From: Orbilia blumenaviensis
Lineage: Eukaryota; Ascomycota; Orbiliomycetes; Orbiliales; Orbiliaceae
Assembly: GCA_036872755.1 (NCBI GenBank)
Contig: JAVHNS010000009.1
Location: 2,108,001-2,172,000, forward strand
Length of the DNA stretch: 64,000 bases
Direction: 5' to 3'
Below, in pieces: positions 47,247 to 59,448 of the stretch (position 1 is its first letter; each line of letters starts with the position of its first letter). The notes under the pieces are model-generated. The model made no database searches, was not told the DNA's origin, and saw only the letters and a list, made by a program, of their open reading frames with translations. The position numbers and the translations under genes are program-made.

Positions 47247-48700
47247 TTTTTTTTTGTTTGCGTTATTTTACCTATTACTGTAAATATATAAATCATCTGG
47301 ACGGGATCCTGGCGGCGTTTGGGTATACCTACTCTTTTCTATTTTCTTTTCTTCTCAAGCATTGGAGTCACAAGCATATTGTACATATAGAAACCAGAAC
47401 ATTACCAAGCAGCCCTCATCTTGCTCCCAAAACCAGGAAATAATAAGCATCGGCATTTCCCAGGTGGCTGAAATCGAGCTTGCAGGTGGGTGTGTTCTCC
47501 CAATGCGACGAACTTTAGCTACCCACGAATCAGGAAACAACTAGCTCTGCTTTTGGTTAAACAATCGAGAATGGGCCTGGTTTGACGTGGCCAAACAGGG
47601 AGAGCATAGAGTTTAGCTGAGGATGCTCCCGTTTAAGAACGGGGCCCTTTTTTTGTGTGTGGTCTTTCTTACGCTGACCCGCTGACCTTGCAAAGGGCGA
47701 ACGAACGCGTTGGGTGAGGCAAGAAAAGCCCAAGCCCTGGCTTAAGCCTTGTCGCCTATCTGAGATCGGGAGGCTTGCCAACGGGCCAACGGTTCGCCGC
47801 TACCAAACAAGGGAAGGTATTGTATCTTCAACCATCGATGTCGATACCAAATTCTTGTTGTATGGTGCAAGTTACGAATCAAGTCGAGATACGAGCACAA
47901 GAACGCGCCGAACCCTCAGAGAATTTCAGTAAAGGGGGTTCAGCGAGAATTCAAACCAGGGAACCGGGTCTGTACCAGCTGTCACCGCGCTCTGCCGCGT
48001 CGTGTGGGGAGGGACCTTGAACATGCACTGTCTATCGTTTTCCGTTTCTGGGAACTCTTCGGTTTTGCACTCCACCAACTTGCGGCAGTTCCGCGACCAA
48101 TTGCTGACGGCGGCTCCTGCTTGGTACAGACATAAGCTTTGAAGCCTCGTGACGAGAGGGTCCGTGGATTCATCGTGAGAGGGGTCTTACTAAATTCTCC
48201 TATAGTCAGATAATGTAAGGGTATGCCCGCTCCGCTGCCAACTGCGATGAATTTTGTGAGTGGGATAGAAGGCCCTTGTCTCATGTTGAGATAGATCCAT
48301 GGGAAGGTCCACTCACACTCGAATTGTCAGCATTTTCGAACGGAGTCAATGGGAAGCCTCCCACGAAAAATTGCATTCAGCGATCATATTTCTGCAGGGG
48401 TGGCCCAATGGGTTCCGACTTGTGTCCAAGTACTTCCCGGTGCATATAGGTACATATTAGCTGGTGCGCCCATAATCGATTCAAAATGGGAGGCAAATCT
48501 TTCTCTCTCTCTTTTCGATCCTATTCTTTCTTTAAAAAAAAAAAAAAAAAAAAAACCTTTCAGATCGAGATACGGAAATCAGGGCAAGAAGTACGTCAAA
48601 GGTGTCAATCGAATCTTGGGAATCTGCAATATGTACTATTGCAGATAGTATCGATGAAGGAAACATTTCATTGCCGGTGCCGACACCTGGTGATTAGGGA
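47247..48700. other. Intergenic, poly-A run
   Basis: About 1.45 kb with no supported gene. Includes 22 consecutive A at 48534-48555. ORFs on both strands at 47557-48284 overlap one another and lack domain features. Confidence 0.45.
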
Positions 48701-50129
48701 ATGGCTATTTCAGGCAAACAGGCAATCGTACGTTCTTCTACGCAATCCCGATATCCCTTGCATATGAACTCTGCATGCATTTTATATTAGTTGGGTCGTT
48801 CGTGCTAAAAAAGCCCTTTTACTAGCTATAGGCCTGCGAATGGTCTTTCTTTGGGTTGGCCGCGTTCTTCGTCTTCTTTCGCCTCTACGTCCGTATATTC
48901 ATCACCTGCAACTCCGGCTTCAGCGATGCCCTAGTTTTCTTCGTCTTGGTCTGCTTCCTTTCTACAGCAGTCTGTGACACTATCGCCGCCTCAAAGGGTC
49001 TCTTCGCGGAAAACCTCACATACGAATCCGATCTTATTGCGGCATTCAGGGCTCACGGCGGAAGCTACCTCGAAGAATTAGTGGTTGTGTTGCAAATACT
49101 ATATGCCAGTAGCTTCCCTTATGTATGCGAATTATGGGGCTTGAAAGTATGTTTCTTACTTCTTTACGGAGGGTTGATACCTCCGTCAATGAGGTGGTTA
49201 AGGAACTGTCTATATGCTACATGGGTGGTGGTTGGGATTGGTTTTATTGCTAGTATGCTTCTGATGGCTCTTTGGTGCATACCTGTGGATAGGAATTGGG
49301 ATGTCACAAAGTTGATGGGAGAGGAAGGAAGATGCTTTGCTTACAGCAGTTATGAACCATATTTCACATTGACCGCATTCCATATCGTTACAGACTTTAT
49401 GAGTAAGTATATACCCAGGTGTTAACCAAGTTGTTGGAAACATTCGACTAGATTTACTGATATACTATGTCATTTTCGATAGTCTACGCACTCCCATTTC
49501 CGATTTTAAAGTCCCTGTCGCTAAACCGCCGGCAACATTGGGGAGTCATATCTATTTTTGCGCTTGGTGGTGTCTGCATAGCCAGCACCATCGGTCGAAC
49601 CGTATCCATCGGCCTGGTTTCAAATATTCCTCTCGTCGGGTTCTGGACCTCGTTCGAGCAGATGACTGGTCTCATCGTTGTTTGCATACCGGCCCTCAAA
49701 GTCTTGATATTAGAACATAGGAGCAGAGACGGATCTCGTGTTAAGGTAGACTTTACAGACGGTGGTAGTCGATTAAGCCGCCTGCAAAGGATTAGTGTCA
49801 CCGTCACAAGAAGTGATGCTAGGGGTGGGGTGGATGAAGAGACTGAGGAACGCTGGATTCGGATGGATAGCCTGGTGGAAGGCGATGTATCAAACGAAAG
49901 CCGGAATGCCAGTAGTATCTCATTGCCTGTAGAGGGGCCCGCAGAAGCTGATGTCGAGTCCATAGTTCCGGGCTCGTGGTCCCAGAACGAAATAGGCTCT
50001 AGTAGTATGTTTGACGACCATATCGAGGATATGGGTTCGTCTGCCACAAAAAAGCTAACGCTGCGAAGAGAATCAGCTGACGAGGGTACGGGAAAAGCTG
50101 CGGGGAAGTATAGTATTGTCGAAACATAA
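48701..50129 (+). CDS. Second rhodopsin-domain membrane protein (PTH11-like)
   Basis: Exons 48701-48727, 48832-49402 and 49483-50129 give 414 residues. The first exon is only nine codons (MAISGKQAI) before GTACGT. It was chosen because it joins in phase to ACEWSFFGLAAFFVFFRLYVRIF, the first helix with the typical Arg-rich end. Later helices include YLEELVVVLQILYASSF, CLYATWVVVGIGFIASMLLM, IYALPFPILKSL and LIVVCIPALKVLILEH, the last like the family's closing helix. The tail is long, acidic and Ser-rich. The DDW motif seen in the first paralogue is not obvious here (GFSDALVFF instead). Role unknown; a receptor-like function is inferred from the family. Confidence 0.82.
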
Positions 50130-50607
50130 AGGTTCTTTTTGTTTTTAGATGATCTACTAGTATGTTTGGCCAGCACTGGGCTCGAGTCGGAGCTCTCTTT
50201 GAGTGCGGTGCATTTTATGAGTTTACGTCTATTTGCTGCTTCGCTTCTCTTTTTCAGGGCTATGTTTACTATAAAAGTTTAACCGGCGTTGCAGAGTCGG
50301 TATATCCACTCAATTCTACGTATTGTTACCTGGGACTGGCTATTGCATCAATGCTAATTACGGATCATAAAATCTTGCGTGCTACTTTATAAACGCTCGA
50401 TTCCAAATGCCGCTTTATGCAGGTCAGGACTAGGACGGTCGAACGAAGTCAGAATTTGAGAAAATTAGGTGTGTTTTATTCAAGTTAATTTGATATTCGC
50501 AAAGAATCTAGGATGGCGAATTCTCGTAATCCCCTTGAGAGATGTATAAATCAGGCTAGAGACAAAGAAAGACGCGTGATAGAAGATATAGTATGGAAAG
50601 GAGGCCT

Positions 50608-51238
50608 TTAGATGATAGCCACCACACCAGCGAGCGCAGCTAAAACACCGACTTCTCTAGCACCAGTATTCTTCCCAGCACCATTTGGAGTCCCAGTCGA
50701 AGTGGGAGCCCTGGTGGTTTCGATGCCGGTGATAGTGGGGAGTATTTTTTGGCTACCGGAGACACTGGTGGCATTCGACGAGGCCTCGGAACCGATGGAG
50801 GGTGTAACCGAGGCGATAGCAGAGGAGAGGATGCCAGAGACTTGAGTGCCACCATACTCTGCGCAGATGGCAGATGCAGCAGCGATGATAGCTAGAGAAC
50901 GTCAGCATAAAAGCGGTGGTACCGGAGGGGAGTCTGGGAGACGGGTTTACCTGGGATCTGAACAGCTTCGCAATTGGCTTGAACGCAACTCATGACGGCA
51001 CCAAGGGCAGCAGTATCAGAGCACTGGCATTTGAAGTCAGTGGGATCGCAGTTGGATGAACTGAGGCCGTTTTGGATGCAACCTTGCTACGATGAGGTAT
51101 CAGATGTCAGTAACGACGTGTAAGTGAGGTTCATCTGGGTATTTTGCGGTGACCTACAGCGCATTCTGGAAGGGTGGGGCCTTGTGCATAAGCTGAAACA
51201 GCGGCACCAATAATGATAACGGATGAAATGAGCTTCAT
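50608..51238 (-). CDS. GPI-anchored CFEM protein
   Basis: Three exons (51238-51158, 51086-50951, 50891-50608) give 166 residues. A signal peptide (MKLISSVIIIGAAVSAYA) is followed by a CFEM domain whose eight cysteines can be counted: PECA, QGC, SNC, FKC, QC, MSC, ANC and AIC. The aspartate before FKCQC (CDPTDFKCQC) sits where heme-binding CFEM proteins carry the iron-coordinating Asp. A Ser/Thr-rich stalk follows, then a terminal hydrophobic tail (VGVLAALAGVVAII) preceded by a small-residue site, as in GPI-anchored proteins. Such proteins sit at the cell surface; roles include heme or iron uptake, adhesion and host interaction. Its stop lies 479 bases from the stop of the convergent rhodopsin-domain gene. 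Confidence 0.9.
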
Positions 51239-52271
51239 CTTGAGGGATACGATGAGAAATATCTGGATGACAAGGTCGCTTTGATGGCAGCTCGTAGATC
51301 TTGAGGCGAGCGTGTAGGGTTCTTAGAGCTGGAGGTGGATGTTTGGTGATGGATGAACGGTGGATGGTGGAGTGTTGGGACGTGTTTTGATTTGCTGCTG
51401 ATGAATTCTTTGTGTGTCCATGATGGCAGATGCACTCAAGCCGACTGGGTACCTCTCAGTATACAGTGGTTCTAGAGATTAGGTAATCCGACGATTCTAT
51501 AGCCTGGCTTGGATACCTACTAAGTACTTAGGTAGTCACCGATGCCAGTTCCTAATCTAGGCTTAGCAGCCAGCCCCATCCATGGACCTACGCAAGCTCC
51601 CCCTCCTTACTCATGATTACAAGTGGTCCCTATATAGATGGGTATAGACCCACGCGTTGGTGTTTTTATATCGGGAATCTGTCCCTTTAAGCTCTCATGG
51701 AGCTGCCGATTGCTTCGTACACAGAACTCTTCACAGACTCTGATTCTAGATATTCCCCTCGGCTTCATTAGGTAGAGCTATAGCCTTCTGTCAGTATTCC
51801 ATAGCTATAGAGCTATAAAAAACTAATCCTATGCGGCTAGCTATATAGATGCTTCTAGCACCTGTAAACACTTTGCACATTTTGTGTTGCGCTGTTTTGT
51901 GTTGCGCGTGGTAATTTTTCGATATGACGTCATTGCCATCTGCTTGCTAGATGCTCGTGCGACGGCGGCCGGAAGCGACGGCCTCTAATTCACGTTTCCT
52001 TCCTTACCCTTATACCTGGGTGATTAAGTACTTGTGGTATTTCCTGGGTTTCATTACGTCTGTTTAACCTTGGAAGTTCCCTTTACGCTCAAACCACTGT
52101 TCCTATACGTAAGAAAAATCATAAAGCTTTCACGAAACGGCAAATATCAAATTGCTCTATTTGTAACTAAACCTACGTCTACCTCGATGACATCAATGTC
52201 ACTATAACTTATATATCTCCAGTTACCGATATCAATCAGTTTCTATCGTTGGTTTGATACCTACTTTCAGG
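51239..52271. other. Divergent promoter region
   Basis: About 1 kb between the CFEM gene (minus) and the alpha/beta hydrolase (plus). It contains both promoters; a TATATA word at about 51633-51638 is one candidate. An acceptor-like CTTTCAG directly precedes the hydrolase ATG, so a 5' UTR intron is possible. Confidence 0.4.
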
Positions 52272-53339
52272 ATGCCTCCTCCCAAGCGGCCGTCATGGCT
52301 CCTTCAGGTTCAAAAAACAGGTCTACAAGCTGCCATGAGCTTCGGTATGTACCTGGGCAGTTGGGCCGGACCGTGGCCTCCAGAGCCCTCGTTCTACGTC
52401 GAAATCCCAGCTACAATATCTCCAACCAAAGGCAACTTTAAACTGATCTTCTACGTTCCTAAATCGTACCTTAGACGGACGCAGAACAGTCGTTACCCGG
52501 TTTTCGTTAATTTCCATGGCGGTGGAATGTCCATAGGAAGCGGTACCGACGACGCAAGATGGGCGAAAGATGTCATGCAGCAGTTGGGCGCTATTGTTGT
52601 TAGCGTTGAGTATCGGCTCGCTCCGGAACATACTTTCCCGACGGCTGTTCAGGACTCCGTGGACGCGATACTCTACCTCGTCGACAACGCTGAAGAGCTA
52701 TGCCTGGACAAAGATAGAATTGTACTCAGCGGCTTCTCGTCTGGTGGGAACCTGGCTTTCACTGCCCCAATCCTGCTCGAACAACTTCGCAGGCAGCAGA
52801 TGTTGGCCAGTGAGTCCGGCACCGAAGAGCAGTTTGTCGATGAGTTCGGGGTCCCGGTGTCTAAATTGCCGGCGGGGTATTTGTTGCCTGATTTTACCAT
52901 TAAGGCAATAATCGCATGGTATCCATCAGTAGATTTCACACAAACTCGACATGAGAGGCGGTATACTAATCCTCACCCAGAAGTGTCGATGCCTGGTGCA
53001 ATGTCCAGCATGTTTGACACTGGATATATTTTCAACTCCCATTTAAGCGCTTACGAATCCGCACATCCGCTTTTATCGCCTGGCACGGCGCCCACAGAGT
53101 TGCTGGACGCAGCCATGCCTCCACGTGTCGTGATATATACGTGCCAGTTTGATGCGCTCCAAAAAGAGGGCGAGCTCTTCGCAATAAGGCTTCGAGAGGA
53201 ACTTGGAAGAGAAGTCAAGTTTCGAATGGTGGAAGGCGTCACACATGCCTGGGATAAAATGCCAAATCCAATTTGGCCGCCGGATAGAATTGAAGATGTT
53301 TACAAGGACGCATGCGACAGCATCAAGGATCACATCTAG
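52272..53339 (+). CDS. Alpha/beta hydrolase of the HSL/arylacetamide-deacetylase type
   Basis: Single exon of 355 residues starting at the ATG at 52272. The oxyanion-hole motif HGGG (82-85) and the nucleophile elbow GFSSGG (Ser156) are those of the hormone-sensitive-lipase-like esterases. SVEYRLAPEHTFP (strand and helix after the HGGG) fits the same group. The acid is probably the Asp of CQFDALQ and the base the His of VTHAWDK near the C terminus. It should cleave carboxyl esters of small or medium lipophilic substrates. No signal peptide, so intracellular; substrate unknown. Nothing is odd in length or motifs. Confidence 0.9.
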   Translation: MPPPKRPSWLLQVQKTGLQAAMSFGMYLGSWAGPWPPEPSFYVEIPATISPTKGNFKLIFYVPKSYLRRTQNSRYPVFVNFHGGGMSIGSGTDDARWAKDVMQQLGAIVVSVEYRLAPEHTFPTAVQDSVDAILYLVDNAEELCLDKDRIVLSGFSSGGNLAFTAPILLEQLRRQQMLASESGTEEQFVDEFGVPVSKLPAGYLLPDFTIKAIIAWYPSVDFTQTRHERRYTNPHPEVSMPGAMSSMFDTGYIFNSHLSAYESAHPLLSPGTAPTELLDAAMPPRVVIYTCQFDALQKEGELFAIRLREELGREVKFRMVEGVTHAWDKMPNPIWPPDRIEDVYKDACDSIKDHI

Positions 53340-53534
53340 GCTATCGGTGCGTACCAAAGTTTCGAACCGATTTCGAACTTTTCTTCCTTTTTCTCCCCGA
53401 AGCTTAGGAAGGCGCAGAAAACTACGTAGAGTTTGGGATGGCGTCTAAGGTTTTTTGGTTCCATGCGCTTAGATACATGTATAACAGACAAAAAAAACAA
53501 ATACACTGGTCTCTGGTTTCAACCAATTCCAACG

Positions 53535-53963
53535 CTACCATCCTCCTGGGATCTGCTTAACAATGTCGATTGTAGCTGTCGACTCCATTTGTTCAGCTTG
53601 GGGACGCTGAGGAACACCTAGATGGCTATTCGTTTTTTGGTTATACAGCGGTTGTGGCGTGGATTCGCCCGATTCTTGTGCCACCAGCCGCTTGGAGTGT
53701 GAGGCACGTATATTTTTTCTGTCGCCTGAACTTTCTGATATGTATTGCAATGTAGAGTTGATGTCCTTCATGGGAGGAGTTGCTACTTGGATATGTTGGA
53801 GTTCATCGATTACAGCCTGAGACCATTCGTGGGCGTTCAGGTCTTTAACAGTCCTCGTGCCAACCATCCCACTAGCACTAGTACTTGTGTTGGAGGGCTG
53901 AGAGTTGCTCATGTTGGGTGTTCGAGTGTTGGATGTTGCTGCGGCTGGCGGTTCTGAAGACAT
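53535..53963 (-). CDS. Small Ser/Thr/Gln-rich protein, unknown
   Basis: An ATG at 53963 starts a 142-codon frame. The N terminus is low-complexity (Ser, Thr, Asn, Pro), followed by a possible helix (DLNAHEWSQAVIDELQHIQ) and a polar tail. No signal peptide or known domain. It converges with the hydrolase gene (stops about 200 bases apart). It could be a disordered regulatory protein or a spurious frame; composition slightly favours coding. Confidence 0.4.
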   Translation of the reverse strand: MSSEPPAAATSNTRTPNMSNSQPSNTSTSASGMVGTRTVKDLNAHEWSQAVIDELQHIQVATPPMKDINSTLQYISESSGDRKNIRASHSKRLVAQESGESTPQPLYNQKTNSHLGVPQRPQAEQMESTATIDIVKQIPGGW

Positions 53964-54710
53964 GGTTGGAACCAAAGTTCGATCGCCCCAACGGTAACAT
54001 GCAATGGCTTCTGGATCTGGAAAAATCGAGCGGATCTTAAGTGCTATACCGGTATTTATAGCCCGAGGAGGTGTCGTGTGTATGATAGTAGTATCGACCG
54101 CAACTTTGTTTTTGTTGTAAAATATTGACTTAATATACCTAGGTAATATACATAACTGTACAGAGGCAGAAGGGAAAGGAATGCTTCCCCGAGAAATTTC
54201 TGAAATTGAGATTTATACTCGAATCCTTGCTGCATCGCATTCCTTCATTATGCAATGATGTAGCGCTACGTAATGTGCCGCCAAGCTCGTGGTGCAACTA
54301 GCATGCATGTGCTCATCCTCATCGGTGCATGATACGCTGATGATCATGACCGTAATTAATATTCGTCCTCCCGTGGAATAATTGTCTCCTGTCTCGCTGA
54401 ATTCATGTATGCACTAAATAATCCCCAACACCGTGCTGGAACGCCGTAAATACCACGGAAACCGTAGGTCCCAAATGAACAATGGAGCCCACACGAATTT
54501 CCTGCCCCATACCTTTGAAAACAATACAAAAACACAAACAATGCCGAGTTGATAGAGAACGCCAGGGAAAGGACATGCATGCAAAGGGAAACGCAAAAAC
54601 CAAAATAAATAAAAATAAAATAGAACTTTTGCATTCCGTAAACAGAAATAAAAAGCAAACAGGCATTGATACCGATAGCCAACGGATTTTTCTAATGATG
54701 AGTTCGAAGG
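53964..54710. other. Intergenic, no gene seen
   Basis: About 750 bases, AT-rich. The ORFs at 54356-54682 overlap each other and the end of the next gene and are not supported. Holds the 3' UTR of the rhodopsin-domain gene to the right. Confidence 0.4.
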
Positions 54711-56432
54711 CTACCTTCCTGGGCGCGGGGATAAGATGGTGGTTGCAGAAGGGAAGAACGCATCACTCGGCTGCAGATGGTCGTAAAAATTGTCGTCGTC
54801 TTCCTCCCATTCGTCAAGCAGTGCGAAACTATTTGTTCCCACGGATACTGCCCGTTGTGAACGTGGTATTTGGTGTACTGAAGGGGCTATCTCAAGATCA
54901 GCCTTCGACGTGATAGCGTATAGTGATTGCCAGTCTGATCTCGAGTTCCAAGTGTCAATGTCGGGCGTCTGCGCATCGATAAAAAACCCTTGTCGACTGG
55001 TTTCTGCGGGCCGGGACTCCCTTCGCTGCATCGGGAATGCCTTTTTATTATAGGCCCATCGGAAGAAGAATTTGGCGGAGGGGAGGCAACTTGTGATTAT
55101 CGCGAGGATAACTTCGAAGTAATTAACTAATTCCAACAAAGGCACGTAGTCTATATAGCCTCTCGTTTAGTATTTGAACTTCTATTGAGTGGTCTGGACA
55201 AGTTTGATTCTTACATGTTTGGTCGGAGACAATAACATGTCTAAGACTGACGATCTGCCAAAGCCTGGCAGCGGAAGCCGTAATCGTCCTAGGGAGTTCA
55301 AGGTTAGGAATAAGCTCTTGACTCCGAGTAATCCGGTCTGGTCTGAGGGAACTTACAAGAAACCACAAAGAAATATGACACAAATTTGCACCTGTCGGGT
55401 TCTTTTGAGTTTCTTCAGTTTTGGGATGAGGGGTAAAGGTGTCAAAAGGATTAAACAATCCAAGGCGAGGCCTGCGGCGCATATGCCAATCGTCGGTTTC
55501 ATCGGTCTAGCTCTGTGGATTGTGGATTTCCAGATGTCGAAAAGTACACCGGGGTGTCGTGGGACCTGGAAAACCAGAGCTGCGAAAGAACCAAGGCAGT
55601 AGATCAACTTGCAGGCAACTAAAATATCACATAATAGTTGCATTCGGGTGCGGAATCCAGAGTATAGACGGCGAATGGATAAGAGGAGCGATATTCTAGT
55701 GATGGTGTAAGTCCAGATAGAAAGGAGATTCACGACCACTACGGGTTAGATGGTTAGCATTCGTTCACCGGAGCACCTTTACCCACATGCATAGTGCAGC
55801 AGATGCTGAGCGGATTCTGTGGACATACTGATAAGCTAAATTATCGAAAAATTAGCCCACCTGCCTTTAAATGACCCGATGATTGCATTGCTTTTCGGGA
55901 TCGGGACTAAATATACATACTTTGAAGGTCTCCTCTGCGCTTCGAATGCGCACGTCCCAGATATGCCACCCCGCTTGGTACAGGTACGTTGAGGCGAGTG
56001 ACACTATTAGGACTGCATAGCTAGATAGCTATAGAGTAGAAATATAGACTGTTAAAACTGCGTCCTTCCACACAAGATCCTAAGAGAGGTATATCTACTC
56101 ACCAAAGCTACAATTAAAAGCCAGTCCTCGATGAATAAAAGTTTTGTCGCGCGACCTCTTTGTGTTGTCACGATCTTGAATGCGACCAGCAGCCCAGTAA
56201 AGAGCATCCCGAACAGAAATGCAATAGTTAAACCGATTTTGAAGCCCTCTTGTCTGTGTGGCACATAATCCGGGTCCAAAAGGCCCGGAGGCAACCATCC
56301 TTCCGTTATATACGGATTACCTTCGACTTGTAGTATCTGCCACAGCGCTTGTAACTGGAAAAGATCGTGCGCTGTTTGCCCCGTCGATTTCACAACCACT
56401 GTATTGGTATCGATAATGTCGTTCAACGACAT
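54711..56432 (-). CDS. Third rhodopsin-domain membrane protein (PTH11-like)
   Basis: A multi-exon minus-strand gene. Exon 1 is 56432-56103, with an N-terminal extracytosolic region, a first helix (IAFLFGMLFTGLLVAFKIV) and EDWLLIVALV, the family's D/E-DW position. Further exons contain YAVLIVSLASTYLYQAGWHIW, YVHRIRSASAALCMW and VVVNLLSIWTYTITRISLLLSIRRLY, then CDILVACKLIYCLGSFAALVF, TIGICAAGLALDCLILLTPLP, TITASAARLWQIVSLRHVIV and finally exon 55150-54711 with YFEVILAIITSCLPSAKFFF and an acidic tail. Phases agree at every junction checked. About 400 residues. Receptor-like role inferred from family. Confidence 0.78.
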
Positions 56433-59400
56433 CTGGACGAACGGATGCCGTAGCCGGCGAAGCCACGGAAAGTATTTAAATTAGTCCCCCGCCCAACCGC
56501 CGCATTGACTTTTGGAAAATGTCGAAAAGATCGGAGACATGAAGAAAAGACAGTCTAGTTCCGAGCCCTTGGGGGGAAAGGTGCGGCCAACCTTATATCG
56601 CAAATTATCTCCAGTTGTCAATTGATCAATGCCACTTGGGATCTGTGCCTGAACAACACCAACAGGGATCAGTGAGGTTCTTTTGGGAACAGGCTGGTAA
56701 GGATAGAAGGTTGAAACATGTTGGCGAGTCTATCCCTGCAACTGGGCGAGACACACTCCTTCCCTTCAGGTGCCTAGCTGCATATGCACTACCAACAGGT
56801 GGTATGGGAGCCTGGCCTTAGGGAGGCGTTCATCAGCGAAAATAGTGTCTGGCCGCTCTGTTGGAGGCTTTCAAGATTGAACACCTGAAACGAAAGCGAT
56901 GTGTCGTTTGCTCGCATTTAGATTTGTGGCGGCATTGCTAATAAGATAAAATCATGTCCGCTCGAAGGCAATGGTTGACCGTGGCAGCCCTACCGGAATT
57001 ACTCGCCAGGGAACTCTAAATGAGGTAATCGGATCGTGCGCACGTCCATGATACTAAAATGGGCTATGTTCTTGGTGGGTATATCGTTTGGTGCCTGGTC
57101 GCTGTCGAGCAATTTTCTCATTCGGGCTGACTAATATGGCTTAAGGGGTCCCGATGTCTGGTTAGGTACTGATCCATCCGATGGTTCAATCGACATAACT
57201 AAGTAATTATCAGGCCCAGCCGCCTCTTAGTTAGATAGGCTAGATTATACATGACAGAAGCCTATCGACGATAGCCAAGAAGCGGAGATACCAACGCCTG
57301 ACACTAACTATGCTGGCTGGTGGCGTATTTATCGTAATCTGTAACATCGCTCGCGTATGCGGGTTGATAAAGTGGGCATATGTTGCCGAATTACTAAAAA
57401 AACACACACACACACACACACACACAGCAGAGCAGCACTTTGTAGCTACTTGAATATGAAGTGATCACTTGTTGATCATGAACATTTTTAGTTTCAGTAT
57501 ATGCGTGTTAGATATCCGTTGGTATCACGTTGGCTCCGTCTTAGTCACCTTTCTAGCTGGGGTCGGTGGGGCAGAATTTATATTTAAATTTAAACAAATT
57601 TAAAATTTGTGCATGTATCTAGGAATATAGGATGCGCAAGTAGATAAGGTAGGGTATTCGCATTTTGTTGTCAAAGTACTGCTCCTTCGAGAATTTAATA
57701 CGCCTCAGGAGAGCTTGGCCGCGATCAAATGTGTTAATTATAGAGTAAGCTCAAGCCTTGGAATACCTCAAAAATTAGAAACCTTCAACGATCGCAAAGG
57801 AAACAACTTCAGGAGGATTATGGAATAATTAATAGCGCAACACGAAGATATTTTCCACTTTTGGGATCTCGAGATGGGATTAACGCTGACTGCTTTTGGA
57901 AGCCCAGATTGCATTCGTGTTACCTGTTTGCTGGGTCGGTTCAACAAGATGCACTCTGTAATAATGGGGTATAAAATGTACTTTCTATGGGTTTGTTTGG
58001 TACCCGCCTCTGAACCATGGTATTGCTGCTTTGGATGAGTATTGAAACATGCTAACTGCGGATGCTTTGAGGTTGAGATTAGGGCAGGGTTTAGGCGGTA
58101 CAGTGGGTTATATACAAACATGGCAGCTCGTCGATATACAAGAAGTCTGATAATCCAATGTGGTGCTGGGGTTACGAGGGCTGAGCTAGATAGGCGGTCT
58201 GGAGTGCGTGGATTTAGGACATCTGACCCCGATGTCTGGCCTGATAACGCTGGGTGCCTCAGAATTCATTTTTGTGAATACTAAGTATCGGGATGTTCCT
58301 TTATGGTACTGTTTCAGGATGACTTTCACGGAAGTTAGCGAATTTAGAAAACTTATGGATGCTGGTGCCAATTAGGTTAATGGCGGCTGGGAATCGGGGG
58401 AAAACAGTAAGCTGGCCATCCAAGTTGATATGGTGCACATTACGACATATGGCTGACAGTCTACAGAGCCTTTGCAATGAATATGCATCTCACGAGGACC
58501 GAAACCATTAGCATTTGGTTCTTTTTTATTAGGGTACACTGACCCAAGTAATACGTGGGAAAGTGACCTGGTACGTAGAAGTGGAACTGGGACCAATGTT
58601 ATCTGGGCTAGTATCGGGGTATCGAGGCCTGTGTACATGTGGCCGTGCGCTACAAATTTTATTGATCTAATTGGGCATCTGTTACCATAAAAAGTGTTCT
58701 GGATAACCAGGGTTCCTTATTATTGAATTCAGAAGGTAGATTATTGCACACGTGCACCAGGCGTTGGAGATTCCCGCGAATGGACGAATTGAACGTGATC
58801 ACATTCCAAAAGAAGTCGCAAATAGAATGTTTCAAGCTCGAGGTTGATTCGATTTCACTGAAGTTTCCAGTTACAGCAGAGTTTTTAGGTTTTAAACTTT
58901 TTAAATTCGATGTGATCTGCTGTCGTGATAAGGGCGAGGCTTTAGGGTGCCGCTGTGGGTCGCGCTCGGTCAAAGAGGCAGTTACTTGCCGTTGCATTAG
59001 GCGAGCTAACTTCTCTCGAACGTTGGCCTGCCAGCGTAGTTTCATAAATGGCTGACAACGGTCTGGCTTCCTTCTTTTTCGTTATTGGGACAAGGGACCA
59101 AAAACACCAGTTAACTAAACGGCCAGAGGCTAGTTGTTGACTCTCATGGGTCCCCTACCTATCTGCATAATGCACATCGTACTGATGCCAGACCCCGCCC
59201 ATCTGCCGCTCACTTGATGGGGTTTTGTTGTATTTTGTATGTTGTTCTGACAGGTAATGGATGGACTATTGAAGGGAGCGAGATATATAGATATATATAC
59301 ACGGTGCAGCACAGTATTTACATGCAATGATGACGATGGAATTGGAAAGAAAAAACGGAAATATGGGTTAAGTTTGGCTGAAGGCTTTACCGTCAGAGAT

Positions 59401-59448
59401 CGATTATAAATGGCCCTGCGTTGACAGCTAAGCTTGGATACCAATCGC
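56433..59448. other. 3-kb intergenic region
   Basis: No supported gene. A (CA)n run is at 57402-57426. The opposing ORFs at 58659-59055 overlap on both strands; neither has domain-like content. AT-rich DNA at 57560-57620 includes ATTTAAATTTAAA-type words. Confidence 0.45.
57402..57426 (+). repeat. (AC)12 microsatellite
   Basis: About twelve perfect AC units following a short A run. Confidence 0.92.

Noticed and set aside
47940..47995. tRNA-like T-arm (GGTTTGAATTC on the minus strand)
   Set aside because: No matching A-box or acceptor stem at tRNA spacing could be found.
49484..50176. 230-codon minus-strand ORF
   Set aside because: Antisense to the third exon of the rhodopsin-domain gene; Ser/Pro-rich shadow.
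58659..59055. Overlapping ORFs of 110 and 128 codons on opposite strands
   Set aside because: Neither starts at a convincing ATG and neither shows domain or splice support.
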